IMG/VR virus record: IMGVR_UViG_3300020478_000069
Span: 1 to 23,709 of that record
Direction: 5' to 3' (one strand)
Source of the DNA: a virus
DNA length: 23,709 nucleotides
The translations under genes and the position numbers were made by a program. Numbering within the stretch: position 1 is the first letter of the stretch; each line of letters opens with the position of its first letter. This document shows positions 16,194 through 23,620 of the stretch, piece by piece. A model generated the notes under the pieces. It made no database searches and had not been told where the DNA came from. It was given only the letters and a program-made list of their open reading frames with translations.

Positions 16194-17432
16194 TTAGATG
16201 GCGAAAACGCCGTTCCACCCTGGAGCAATGCACGCCAAGTTAGCCCAGTAACGAGCGCGAACTTCAATGCCGTCTGCTGCAGACTGACGAAGAGCGCTGT
16301 TACCGTCAAGGGTATCAATGTGTGGGAATGCATCCAAGTGATGAAGTTGCCATGTATTCATCTGTAAGACATATCCACGATTGGAAGGGCAGTCCGGGTC
16401 TGGGTGTACCATTACGGGACCAGCTGAGGTGTGAATCTGAACTCCACCAAAACCAACATCTGCTTTTCCGCCTGCACCTTGATACTCAACCTTGGTTCCA
16501 AGACCTTTGATTAAGTTGTTAAAGTTGCCATGAGAAATGAAGCATTTGTCTGGTCGTCCACCGGAGCGAACGATGCTTTCGGAAAGCGTTAAGATATTCT
16601 CTTCGATGCTGTTCCCGGTTGCGTCAAGGCGATGTCCAGCCAAGCGAGTTGGGTGGGCGGTTCGGTCAACACCGAAAAACAAGGTAGCCGAAGGCGTAGT
16701 CAGTGGAAGCCATCCAGCAAGACCCATCATCTTAGTAACACCGAGAGATGCGGCTGCGGTCTGATCACCAGAGGTGAAGATGTAGTCACCAGCATCAATG
16801 CCAGTACCACCAGCAGAACAAGCCGTGTGAACGGTTAAGGTTCCTGCAGCTTCATCCACTGCGGTTACTCGAAGTTCTGCCTGTCCAGACCTCGGAGTCG
16901 TACCATCGATAGCATCAGCAAATACGATGTATTGGCCAACGCTGAAGTTGCGGCTGTCGTCTGCGTCGGTGAGGGTGATGGTCGTTCCGGTTCCAGGGTC
17001 ACTTGCCGTAATACCGAGAGCACCATAACCACTGCGATACAATGCGTGTGCCGCTGAGTTACCGAGTTGTGCAAGCATCATATCGATTTCAGTCTTGCGA
17101 GCATTTACAAATGCGCCGCGATTAGATCTCGATGCTCGAAGAGTAATCGCTTCAACCAAGATTACAGCGTAATCCGACGCTTGGGTAATGTTCCATTTAA
17201 CCGAAGAGCTATTACGCGCATTGGCTTGAGCGGTTGCGAAGGTAGCAGAACGACCTGCTGGGTTGCCGTAGTAAACGGGCACTACAAGATTGTCACCTTC
17301 AAAGTCGTCAACTTTCTTGACCATACTCATGAAGGGGTGAGCCTTTGCGGCTACGTTTTCAGGGACGCCTGCGGGATATAATTCCTTGAGCATCGCATCG
17401 AATTCAGTTTGTCCTAATGCATTCTGTGCCAT
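16194..17432 (-). CDS. Major capsid protein (HK97-like fold, inferred)
   Basis: The 412-residue protein lies directly downstream of the scaffold gene, the canonical place for the capsid subunit. The N-terminal arm (FDAMLKELYPAGVPENVAAK) and the E-loop-like segment (LVVPVYYGNPAGRSATFATA) are followed by an alpha spine with AFVNARKTEIDMMLAQLG. Residues about 150-225 (VGQYIVFAD, AELRVTAVDEAAGTLTV, GIDAGDYIFTSGD) look like a small inserted beta domain. Conserved-looking P-domain strands follow (KCFISHGNFNNLIKGLG). The C-terminus, VRARYWANLACIAPGWNGVF, is typical of this capsid group. AAGGAG lies nine bases before ATG 17432. It forms the icosahedral shell. Codon choice appears more biased than in neighbouring genes, as expected for the most abundant virion protein. 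Confidence 0.85.
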   Translation of the reverse strand: MAQNALGQTEFDAMLKELYPAGVPENVAAKAHPFMSMVKKVDDFEGDNLVVPVYYGNPAGRSATFATAQANARNSSSVKWNITQASDYAVILVEAITLRASRSNRGAFVNARKTEIDMMLAQLGNSAAHALYRSGYGALGITASDPGTGTTITLTDADDSRNFSVGQYIVFADAIDGTTPRSGQAELRVTAVDEAAGTLTVHTACSAGGTGIDAGDYIFTSGDQTAAASLGVTKMMGLAGWLPLTTPSATLFFGVDRTAHPTRLAGHRLDATGNSIEENILTLSESIVRSGGRPDKCFISHGNFNNLIKGLGTKVEYQGAGGKADVGFGGVQIHTSAGPVMVHPDPDCPSNRGYVLQMNTWQLHHLDAFPHIDTLDGNSALRQSAADGIEVRARYWANLACIAPGWNGVFAI

Positions 17433-17445
17433 TTTCTAATTCTCC

Positions 17446-18447
17446 TTACCCTAACGCCTGAAGGGCTCGCTTAATGCGCTCTTCCTCTGTTTGCGCGGGT
17501 GATTGTTGTGTTGTTCTCCTAGATTGCGAATTGCGTAGTGTCTTTTTTTGCCTTGGTATCTCTTCGGCCTGGGTTTCAGCTTCTGGGGTTTTGGTTCGCG
17601 CATCTAAGATTCTATTGATCACTGGCGCGAGGGTTACCTCTAAGTTCGTGTTTAAAGCTTCGGCAAGTTGCTCCGCTGTCGGTAAGATTGCGTTGGGGTC
17701 TTCCACGGCAACTTGATAGGCTATGGAGTACATAGCCTGAATCGCATCCCCTGCGTTTTCTTCAAATAGTGCTTTCGCATAGGGTAGTTCTTCGGGGACG
17801 GTCTTCATGTACGTTTCCATCTCCCCGATGTATTGTTTCTGGAAGTTGGCCACCTCGGCCTCCTTCATCTCTTTCTTTTTCCGCTCCTCGCCAGCCTTCT
17901 GTTCTTCCTCGAACCTTTGAAGGCGGTCCCGCAAGGCGCGGATTTCCCTTTGCGAGCGATGCTCTGCCGGTGCGTCTTCGCCCAGCTCTTCATCATAGAG
18001 TGCGCTGGCCGCATCGGCGTAACCCTTCTCGATTCCCAGTTCCTTCAATGCCGCAACTGGGTCGTAGGCAAAATCTCTTTTTATGCGCGCAAGCTGGTTT
18101 TCAAGTTCTTCGGCTTTCTTTATGCGCGCATCGAGTTCCTGCTCCCTCTTTGTGAGTTTGTCTTCACGTTCTTTTGATTGTTCTCTGGCATGCCGTTCTC
18201 TTCTGGCGAGCGATGCCAGTTTCGACGACTCTAGGATATTCTCTTCCCCTGGGGTTACTGGTTGGTCATCATCCTCTTCTCCTTCGCCTGGATGTTCGGC
18301 GGAAACCGCTTCAACTTCTGCGGGCTCTTCCTGGGTTTCAGCTTCTGCCACCTCCTCGGCTTGCTTTTCGGGCTCGAATACCTGAATGGCGGCCTGGATT
18401 CGGCTTTCGTCGGTTGCTAGAGTTTCAGCTTCTGTTTGTTCGGACAT
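17446..18447 (-). CDS. Scaffolding protein
   Basis: The 333-residue acidic protein is almost wholly helical. A disordered Glu-rich N-terminus (residues 1-75) precedes a charged coiled coil (about 78-125, RREQELDARIKKAEELENQL in character). A second coiled coil lies at about 165-205. A final amphipathic helix, TEEERIKRALQALG, is the usual capsid-contacting tail of phage scaffolds. It lies between portal and capsid genes, the standard location. It would guide procapsid assembly and then leave the head. No protease domain is visible. AAGGAAGAA precedes ATG 18447, 12 bases after the portal stop. Confidence 0.8.
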   Translation of the reverse strand: MSEQTEAETLATDESRIQAAIQVFEPEKQAEEVAEAETQEEPAEVEAVSAEHPGEGEEDDDQPVTPGEENILESSKLASLARRERHAREQSKEREDKLTKREQELDARIKKAEELENQLARIKRDFAYDPVAALKELGIEKGYADAASALYDEELGEDAPAEHRSQREIRALRDRLQRFEEEQKAGEERKKKEMKEAEVANFQKQYIGEMETYMKTVPEELPYAKALFEENAGDAIQAMYSIAYQVAVEDPNAILPTAEQLAEALNTNLEVTLAPVINRILDARTKTPEAETQAEEIPRQKKTLRNSQSRRTTQQSPAQTEEERIKRALQALG

Positions 18448-18459
18448 TTCTTCCTTCCT

Positions 18460-20325
18460 TTATCCTGGGATTCCTGATGGCTTCAAAAGTTGTGTCTGTG
18501 GTGACAATGCCGCCGCCGGGGGGCCTCCTGGGGCGGGGCCTCCGGTCATCGGGGGAGATGCCGGCGGTTGCATCATCATCTGGGCTTGCATCATCTCTTG
18601 CTGCGCCAATTGGGCGATCATCTTCAGCTCATAGTCGGCTGATTCGATCCATCGGCGCATATCTTCGAGAATGTCTTCGGGGGCACCTTCCCGCCGGGCC
18701 TTTAGGTAAGCGAGTTGCACCCGCTTTATTCCCATCGTTAGGTCCTGGTAGGGCTCCGGGGGGTGGTACTTTCCATCTAGTAAGTCCTCAATCGTCGCTT
18801 CGATGTCTTCGATGGCTGCGTTGACAATATCGGCCGTTCTTTCAAGATCTGGGTGGTTCAGTAAACGCCGCGCTTCATCGGTGTCGATGATTCCCGCCTG
18901 GGACCACTCCACAACCTGCTGAGAACGACCCGCCGGGGTTCTGCTTAGAATGCTGGCGGGCTCTAAGCGAATCTTGTAGGTTCCATCGTGGATCTTCGCT
19001 TCTTTGAAACAAATCTTCTCTACCAGTTTTTTCGCGTGAAATACGCTTTTACATTCTCCGCCGTCTTCATGGACGGCCCTGGCGATATCGATATAGCGCT
19101 CGGCTGCTAACGGCGCAATGCGCTCAAACTCTTGCGCGTTGTAGGCGAACCTTTGCGCATTTATGTCGTTATATTCCCGCAACGCCACCGCGCTCTCTAG
19201 CCCGGCTGGTTTTCTTGATGTTGCCGCAAGTTGTGAGATTCCAGCGATCTCGAAGCCTCGTCTCCAAAGGCTTTCTTTGTAGTTGTAGATCTCCGGAGAA
19301 ACCGCCTGAGCTGTATGGAATACAGGTGGCTTTCCTCGATAAGGGATGATCGCGCCGATCTCGTTATTGATCTGCATCTTGAGGTTTTTCGATGCGATAT
19401 CTACAAAAACCCTCGGAACAGCGATTAAATCCTGGGCTTTTTGGATAAAATGATTGAGTTGATTGATCCTAAGCTGAATTCCGGTAAGTTGCTCGGCCAG
19501 CCCTTGGCCGTAAAACCCGCATACCGGTTCACTCCATCGGTAGAATATGAACGGGAAGTAGTCATTCGTCCATTCCTCCGATACGAGGGTAGCCCCATCG
19601 ATGCAAATGACCCGCTTACCGTCTTTTTCGTCTGGCCCACTCGGTAGGTGGTAGCTCTCAACACAAACAGCCGTGTTCGGGTCAATACTTCGATAGGCAC
19701 CACTACTCCTCGCGCTCTCACGGGTAGACTCTTCAATCTCCTTCGTGAAGTCTGGGAACTCGGCCTTAAGGACTTCCTTGTCAATAAACTTGACCTGATG
19801 AAGCTGGCGCGGCTCACTAGAGCGACACTCCATCTCATCCACTTTGATCTCATCAATCAGGACACGCTCACACCGAACATCACCGTTATGTTCGTAGATC
19901 TTCAGGGCTCCGGTGCCAAAAATAACGGCATCCCGAAAAGCGCGGGTCGCTTCGCGGTGAAAGTTCGTTTCGTCAAACTTCCCCTCTACCCATTTCTCTA
20001 ATAGTCGTGCGCGGCGCTGGACGGAAAACTCGGCCCCATCAGTCTGGAACGTTACACGGGCCCGGTTTCCAGCAATGATACTGGTTGCGGTATCGACCAC
20101 GGACTGGATTAAATTCTCTGTAACCCGGCCTAAACTTTTACGCGAATAATCGCGCTGGGTTAACGTCCAATCCAGGCCCAAAAGATCGACGTTGGAATAA
20201 AGTCGGGCATTCCGTATGTTCATCTCGTGGATATACTTTTGCATTTCCTCAAGAGATTCCACATGGGCAATTACCGCCTCATGCATTGTTTCTTCGGGCT
20301 CTTCCCACCAGAAATTATCGGTCAT
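18460..20325 (-). CDS. Portal protein
   Basis: The 621-residue protein follows the terminase block and precedes the scaffold. Portal-like features include an N-terminal helical region, LIQSVVDTATSIIAGNRARV (about 72-91), the wing strand-helix AFRDAVIFGTGALKIYEHNG (129-148), and the stem/crown helices near LRINQLNHFIQKAQDLIAVP. AYNAQEFERIAPLAAERYID lies in the late helical region. The last 45 residues are rich in Met, Gln, Pro and Gly, probably a disordered barrel-top tail. It forms the dodecameric ring at the unique vertex through which terminase pumps DNA. The start forms an ATGA overlap with the preceding gene, with AGGAGG about ten bases upstream. Its length is within the usual range for podovirus portals. 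Confidence 0.85.
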   Translation of the reverse strand: MTDNFWWEEPEETMHEAVIAHVESLEEMQKYIHEMNIRNARLYSNVDLLGLDWTLTQRDYSRKSLGRVTENLIQSVVDTATSIIAGNRARVTFQTDGAEFSVQRRARLLEKWVEGKFDETNFHREATRAFRDAVIFGTGALKIYEHNGDVRCERVLIDEIKVDEMECRSSEPRQLHQVKFIDKEVLKAEFPDFTKEIEESTRESARSSGAYRSIDPNTAVCVESYHLPSGPDEKDGKRVICIDGATLVSEEWTNDYFPFIFYRWSEPVCGFYGQGLAEQLTGIQLRINQLNHFIQKAQDLIAVPRVFVDIASKNLKMQINNEIGAIIPYRGKPPVFHTAQAVSPEIYNYKESLWRRGFEIAGISQLAATSRKPAGLESAVALREYNDINAQRFAYNAQEFERIAPLAAERYIDIARAVHEDGGECKSVFHAKKLVEKICFKEAKIHDGTYKIRLEPASILSRTPAGRSQQVVEWSQAGIIDTDEARRLLNHPDLERTADIVNAAIEDIEATIEDLLDGKYHPPEPYQDLTMGIKRVQLAYLKARREGAPEDILEDMRRWIESADYELKMIAQLAQQEMMQAQMMMQPPASPPMTGGPAPGGPPAAALSPQTQLLKPSGIPG

Positions 20326-20588
20326 TGTTTAGCCGCCTCCTGAACCTTTAGCCATTCACGTTGTTCGGCTACGGGATCCACACCATCGGGGTACAACATT
20401 GGGTTGTCATAATCGTTCTGATATCGAACAGGCCGCCCGGATGCTTCTATGTTCACCTCTTCAAGATCAATCTTTAGTGCTGACGGATGAAGGGTTACCT
20501 CCATATCGCCTTGCTTTAGGTGGAGCACACCGTTATCACGCATCACTGCGATTAATTGCTTCATCTCTACTAGGTTAGGTTTTGCCAT
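20322..20588 (-). CDS. Small protein between terminase and portal, unknown function
   Basis: The 88-residue protein has an N-terminal helix and beta hairpin (LIAVMRDNGVLHLKQGDMEV, then TLHPSAL) and a C-terminal segment with YDNPMLYPDGVDPV. A short protein ending in a 'DP-x-LYPDG'-like motif between terminase and portal is something I recall from other phages of this layout, without known function. It overlaps the terminase end by 19 bases and the portal start by four (ATGA), so all three are probably coupled in translation. GAGGA lies four to five bases before ATG 20588. Confidence 0.65.
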   Translation of the reverse strand: MAKPNLVEMKQLIAVMRDNGVLHLKQGDMEVTLHPSALKIDLEEVNIEASGRPVRYQNDYDNPMLYPDGVDPVAEQREWLKVQEAAKQ

Positions 20589-22123
20589 GGGTCCTCAAAC
20601 GCCAGGTCATCCACCGCCTGGCTTTCTAGTGTCTGGAAGTAATCAACACTTCTTTGCCGCTTCTTGCGGTCGTAAATTGCCTCACGCTCTTCCTTCATTT
20701 TTTCGTCCCAGTATGCCCGACTGTTCGGGGGTGGTGGGCGCTTGAGGGCGCGGGAAAAATTATGAAAGCTATAGCGCCAGGTATAGAGAAAGGAGTCACA
20801 AACATGGTTTGCACAGGCCCGGTCTTCCTTCTGGCCGTGGGAGTCCCAAACGAGGAAGCTCATTTCCTGGGCTAACTCGGAGTCCTCTAAGATCTTGATC
20901 CTTCCCTCCATCATGTCGGAATTGAGAAGCTCAATGTAATCTCTTTTCTCGGCCTTTTCGGCGGCCTCGATATGCAGCTCATAGCGCTCGCTCAACTCGG
21001 CCAGGACCATCTTACCCAGGCCGCCCCTATCACCCACCATCACTTCAAACTCCCCGAAAATTTTCTTAGTTTCTGAGATGACCCGCGCAACATCACCGAC
21101 GGTCATATTGGCTTGTTTGAAGTCGTAAATCTGGTAAAGCGTATCTGAAGTTTCCGCGTAGGCTACCACCACCAAGGCAAACGGATCGTCATACCCCAGG
21201 TCACACCCCATAAGGTATTTCCATTCGTGCTCATCGGGCAAACCAAACTCGTTCGATGATTCGGGGTCCTTCTCCCATAGATTCCGGCCGGGCTCAAACT
21301 TATAGACAAACGCATCATCATCGCTCACCCACTTGCCTAAATACTCACGTTGCCAGATCGGGTTTTCATCACTCCACCCGTAGCTTTCCTTGTCGGCCAT
21401 ACACGCACCCCAAAGGTGGGGCTGGGCGATGTTGTCGCTGATGGACCAGGAATGGCTACTCCACATTCTGGCTGGTTTCTTCTCCCGATCTACATAGCGT
21501 CTACTAAGAGGAGAGTCCGTTTTTGTTGTGTCGTAAAATACACCGGCCAGGACACTTCCGGGGGTTCCCATTAAAACCAGGCTTCCCATCGTATCATTCA
21601 GGGCTGGTCCGATAACCTCACGGGCTAATTCTGTTAAAACATCACTTGGGAATGACTTACACTCGTCGATAATGGCGAGGTCGTAGGGTTGGCCCCTTAA
21701 TTTGTCAATTTCCGCCCTGGATTCTGCCCCGGTGAGGAAAATGCGCCGATTTCCACCGGGAAAGGTACAAACGAGTTGTGTGTTATGAAAGTGACATCCA
21801 AGCTCAAATTCTTTGTCAAATTTCTTTAAAACCGGCCATAAAATGGACCTGGCGCTTCCTTTGGTAAGGGTTGCGTATAAACAGTTCGCATCTGTTCGGT
21901 TTAGGCACGTCACCATCAGATAAACGGCGGCGGCGAAGGATTTTCCAGCTCTGCGCGGGCACAGCAGTGTTTTTCGCCGGGCTGGATCCTCAATTAAGCC
22001 TATTTGTTGGTGAAAAAGGCGGCCCATAAGCTGGGATGCCTTCTCTCTGTCTCGACGGGGGGAGAATTTCGCCGCATCGTTGGCGATCTCCCGAAAAATG
22101 TCGATGGACGAGGTATGATTCAT
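20570..22123 (-). CDS. terL: Terminase large subunit (DNA packaging ATPase/nuclease)
   Basis: The 517-residue protein contains both terminase domains. ATPase: Walker A-type CPRRAGKS at residues 55-62, Walker B YDLAIIDE at 147-154 with the catalytic Glu, and the coupling motif LMGTPG at 184-189. RNase H-like nuclease: acidic residues at GCDLG (Asp308), VMVGDRGG (Asp365) and NHVCDSF (Asp443), the expected Asp triad. It cuts concatemers and pumps DNA through the portal. Length is normal for the family. The ATG at 22123 overlaps the previous stop as ATGA, with only a weak upstream AAGG, so coupling is likely. The C-terminal basic/charged tail (residues 460-517) would contact the portal. Confidence 0.95.
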   Translation of the reverse strand: MNHTSSIDIFREIANDAAKFSPRRDREKASQLMGRLFHQQIGLIEDPARRKTLLCPRRAGKSFAAAVYLMVTCLNRTDANCLYATLTKGSARSILWPVLKKFDKEFELGCHFHNTQLVCTFPGGNRRIFLTGAESRAEIDKLRGQPYDLAIIDECKSFPSDVLTELAREVIGPALNDTMGSLVLMGTPGSVLAGVFYDTTKTDSPLSRRYVDREKKPARMWSSHSWSISDNIAQPHLWGACMADKESYGWSDENPIWQREYLGKWVSDDDAFVYKFEPGRNLWEKDPESSNEFGLPDEHEWKYLMGCDLGYDDPFALVVVAYAETSDTLYQIYDFKQANMTVGDVARVISETKKIFGEFEVMVGDRGGLGKMVLAELSERYELHIEAAEKAEKRDYIELLNSDMMEGRIKILEDSELAQEMSFLVWDSHGQKEDRACANHVCDSFLYTWRYSFHNFSRALKRPPPPNSRAYWDEKMKEEREAIYDRKKRQRSVDYFQTLESQAVDDLAFEDPWQNLT

Positions 22124-22452
22124 CCGGCTGCCTTACCTGTGACTCTTGGCCGGGACTTCCGGGTAAGAACGGGGGTTTTTGGTGGCTTTGTTGGCGCTGG
22201 ATCAACGTGGACTGGCTTTTTTCGCTTTGGCTTTGGAGGTTCGGCCAGGTTAATGAATGCACAGTTTGTCATGGGCACAATCGTCACCCATTTGTCGGCC
22301 TTAATTGACTTGATGGTCACAATATTGGCCTTCGTGTCCACCGTCACCTCGTAGGATTTCTCTTGGTGGTTGTTTTTCATGGAGATGGTGGTTTCATGCC
22401 TCCCATCGGGTAGTCGGATTCGGGTAACGAAACTAACGGTATCTACGCGCAT
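22120..22452 (-). CDS. Hypothetical protein with Pro/Lys-rich tail
   Basis: The 110-residue protein has two parts. Residues 1-70 form a likely small beta domain (VSFVTRIRLPDGRHETTISM, NIVTIKSIKADKWVTIVPM). Residues 71-110 are a Pro/Lys/Arg-rich, probably disordered tail (PPKPKRKKP and further P-x-K repeats). The basic tail could bind DNA or a partner, but no family is recognised. AAAGGAA precedes ATG 22452 at five-base spacing. The gene overlaps the GNAT-like gene by ten bases and the terminase by four (ATGA). Confidence 0.6.
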   Translation of the reverse strand: MRVDTVSFVTRIRLPDGRHETTISMKNNHQEKSYEVTVDTKANIVTIKSIKADKWVTIVPMTNCAFINLAEPPKPKRKKPVHVDPAPTKPPKTPVLTRKSRPRVTGKAAG

Positions 22453-22985
22453 TGTTTTTCCTTTGGTTGGGTTTTCTTCTTCGCTTGGTTCTGCTCGTGC
22501 GTCACCGCGTCACCTTTATCGAAGCGGGCGAGCAAGGGTTTAAATATTCCACCAGAGAAGGGGCCTCCCCATTTGGAAAGGCGTGCCCATACTCCAGTTT
22601 TAAAGGTGTAATAGAAGGGCTGTTTTGGTTGGATGCCGGCCTTATTCAGGAGCATGGTGGCCAGGCCGTTCTTGAACGCCTCATCCTTTGAGGGAAGTTG
22701 GCGGAAGTCTTCCTTCACGTAGATATAATGAAGGAGGGGGATGGTGTAGCCGGACTCATAACAGCAAAATCCAAAAATCTGATCAGGATGGAGAGGGTTG
22801 AAGGCCACAAGTATTTCCGCCCCATCCCGATCAGAAATATCTCGGATGATGTCGTGATAGATACGAAAATAGTCTGACATTGGGATGACTCCGGCGTAGT
22901 GCGAGGTCCGAAAGCTCTCCACCCAGCTATGACGAATAAAACGCATGTCCTCTTCTCGGGCGGGCGTATATCCGATCCCCGACAT
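22443..22985 (-). CDS. GNAT-like acetyltransferase-fold protein
   Basis: The 180-residue protein has a GNAT order of elements: an N-terminal helix with FIRHSWVESFRTSHYAGVIP, central strands EILVAFNPLHPDQIFGFCCY and PLLHYIYVKEDF, and the helix GLATMLLNKAG. Similar GNAT-like proteins encoded next to phage packaging genes are known to me; their substrate is not. The acetyl-CoA loop normally follows the strand as a compact R/Q-x-x-G-x-G/A. Here the strand's FRQ and the G-L-A are separated by an extra stretch (LPSKDEAFKN), so cofactor binding is uncertain. The C-terminus is Lys/Gln-rich. The start overlaps the previous stop (TAATG). It may be a virion or packaging accessory rather than an active enzyme. 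Confidence 0.65.
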   Translation of the reverse strand: MSGIGYTPAREEDMRFIRHSWVESFRTSHYAGVIPMSDYFRIYHDIIRDISDRDGAEILVAFNPLHPDQIFGFCCYESGYTIPLLHYIYVKEDFRQLPSKDEAFKNGLATMLLNKAGIQPKQPFYYTFKTGVWARLSKWGGPFSGGIFKPLLARFDKGDAVTHEQNQAKKKTQPKEKQCA

Positions 22986-23353
22986 TAGGATTCTTTTTTC
23001 ACCACCACGCGGGTCTGGTTACAAATTTGCTGCATCTGCCATAAGAGATTCCGCTGAACCTCAAAGGGCTGCTTCTCAAAATACTCCACCAGCAATTTTT
23101 GCTTCTCAGTGGGGGATAGCTTCATTGCAGCGGCGGCGGCTTCCTTGTTGATGGCACGGGCCTCTTTCAGCACCACACCGAGGGCGCGGGTCACGTTGGC
23201 TAGTTCGCGGGCGAAGCTGGCATCAAACTCTTCCGGGTCATCATCAAGCTTGGCTGACCACTGTTCAAGGCGGTCTAGTGTCTTCTTCTGAAGACGTAGT
23301 GTCTGCTCGGTGATCTCGTCCAGATAGATGGGCTTCTTTGTACGTCGGGCCAT
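22985..23353 (-). CDS. Small helical protein, possible small terminase subunit
   Basis: The 122-residue protein is all-helical. A charged N-terminus (TEQTLRLQKKTLDRLEQWSA) is followed by a central helix pair (FARELANVTRALGVVLKEAR, NKEAAAAAMKLSPTEKQKLL) and a basic C-terminus. It is the first gene after the promoter, in the packaging block upstream of the large terminase, where a DNA-recognising small subunit is expected. However, no helix-turn-helix could be identified by eye and two genes intervene. A GGGGGG run three to four bases before ATG 23353 serves as ribosome site. The function is a positional inference only. Confidence 0.55.
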   Translation of the reverse strand: MARRTKKPIYLDEITEQTLRLQKKTLDRLEQWSAKLDDDPEEFDASFARELANVTRALGVVLKEARAINKEAAAAAMKLSPTEKQKLLVEYFEKQPFEVQRNLLWQMQQICNQTRVVVKKES

Positions 23354-23381
23354 GATCCCCCCAGTGTCAAGTAATGTTCAC

Positions 23382-23410
23382 ACTATAAACGATTGTTGAC
23401 GCTTTGACAA
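23382..23410 (-). promoter_or_regulatory. Sigma70-type promoter for the leftward cassette
   Basis: On the minus strand TTGTCA (23410-23405) and TATAGT (23387-23382) are separated by exactly 17 bases. Each box differs from consensus at one position. Transcription should begin near 23375, giving a leader of about 22 bases before the ATG at 23353. It implies use of host RNA polymerase for this gene run. Confidence 0.75.
23391..23403 (+). repeat. Direct repeat copy 1, GATTGTTGACGCT, within the promoter spacer
   Basis: This 13-base sequence recurs at 23572-23584 with one change (G to A). It lies wholly inside the 17-base spacer of the leftward promoter, the place where a bound repressor would block RNA polymerase. 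Operator function is inferred. Confidence 0.45.
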
Positions 23411-23419
23411 ACTACACCC

Positions 23420-23435
23420 GTGAACGGTTATTCAC
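23420..23435. repeat. Short inverted repeat GTGAA-N6-TTCAC
   Basis: The sequence GTGAACGGTTATTCAC has perfect five-base arms and begins ten bases upstream of the -35 box of the leftward promoter. Related GTTCAC motifs occur at 23376-23381, just downstream of the -10 box, and at 23502-23507. It is a possible activator or repressor site. Confidence 0.4.
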
Positions 23436-23571
23436 AACCCTGCTAAAAAAGTTTCATAAATCGACCGTAAGTGTATGCTAGCTCCTTGACAGTGGTTCTT
23501 TGTTCACGCACACATTAGTGTTACGAGCTTAATCACCTCCGGCGATTCATCTCCCTCCCTCGCTGTGCTCG

Positions 23572-23584
23572 GATTGTTAACGCT
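23572..23584 (+). repeat. Direct repeat copy 2, GATTGTTAACGCT
   Basis: Twelve of 13 bases match the copy at 23391-23403, in the same orientation, about 180 bases away. It contains the palindrome GTTAAC that also occurs twice just to the right (23599-23604 and 23609-23614). Confidence 0.45.
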
Positions 23585-23592
23585 AGGTCACG

Positions 23593-23620
23593 GTTTTCGT
23601 TAACAAAAGTTAACGTAAAC
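23593..23620. repeat. Inverted repeat GTTTTCGTTAAC / GTTAACGTAAAC
   Basis: Two 12-base arms with one mismatch flank AAAA; the inner seven bases of each arm (CGTTAAC / GTTAACG) are perfect. It could be a dimeric protein-binding site. It lacks the T-run of a terminator. Confidence 0.5.

Noticed and set aside
19425-19856. Minus-strand open frame of 143 codons inside the portal gene, and others at 5483-5899, 14847-15251 and 21990-22262
   Set aside because: They are alternative-frame readings of genes with clear family features, with Arg/Ser-rich translations and no independent start signal.
23486-23515. TTGACA on the plus strand as the -35 box of a rightward promoter
   Set aside because: No acceptable -10 box occurs 16 to 18 bases downstream (the sequence there is CACACATT).
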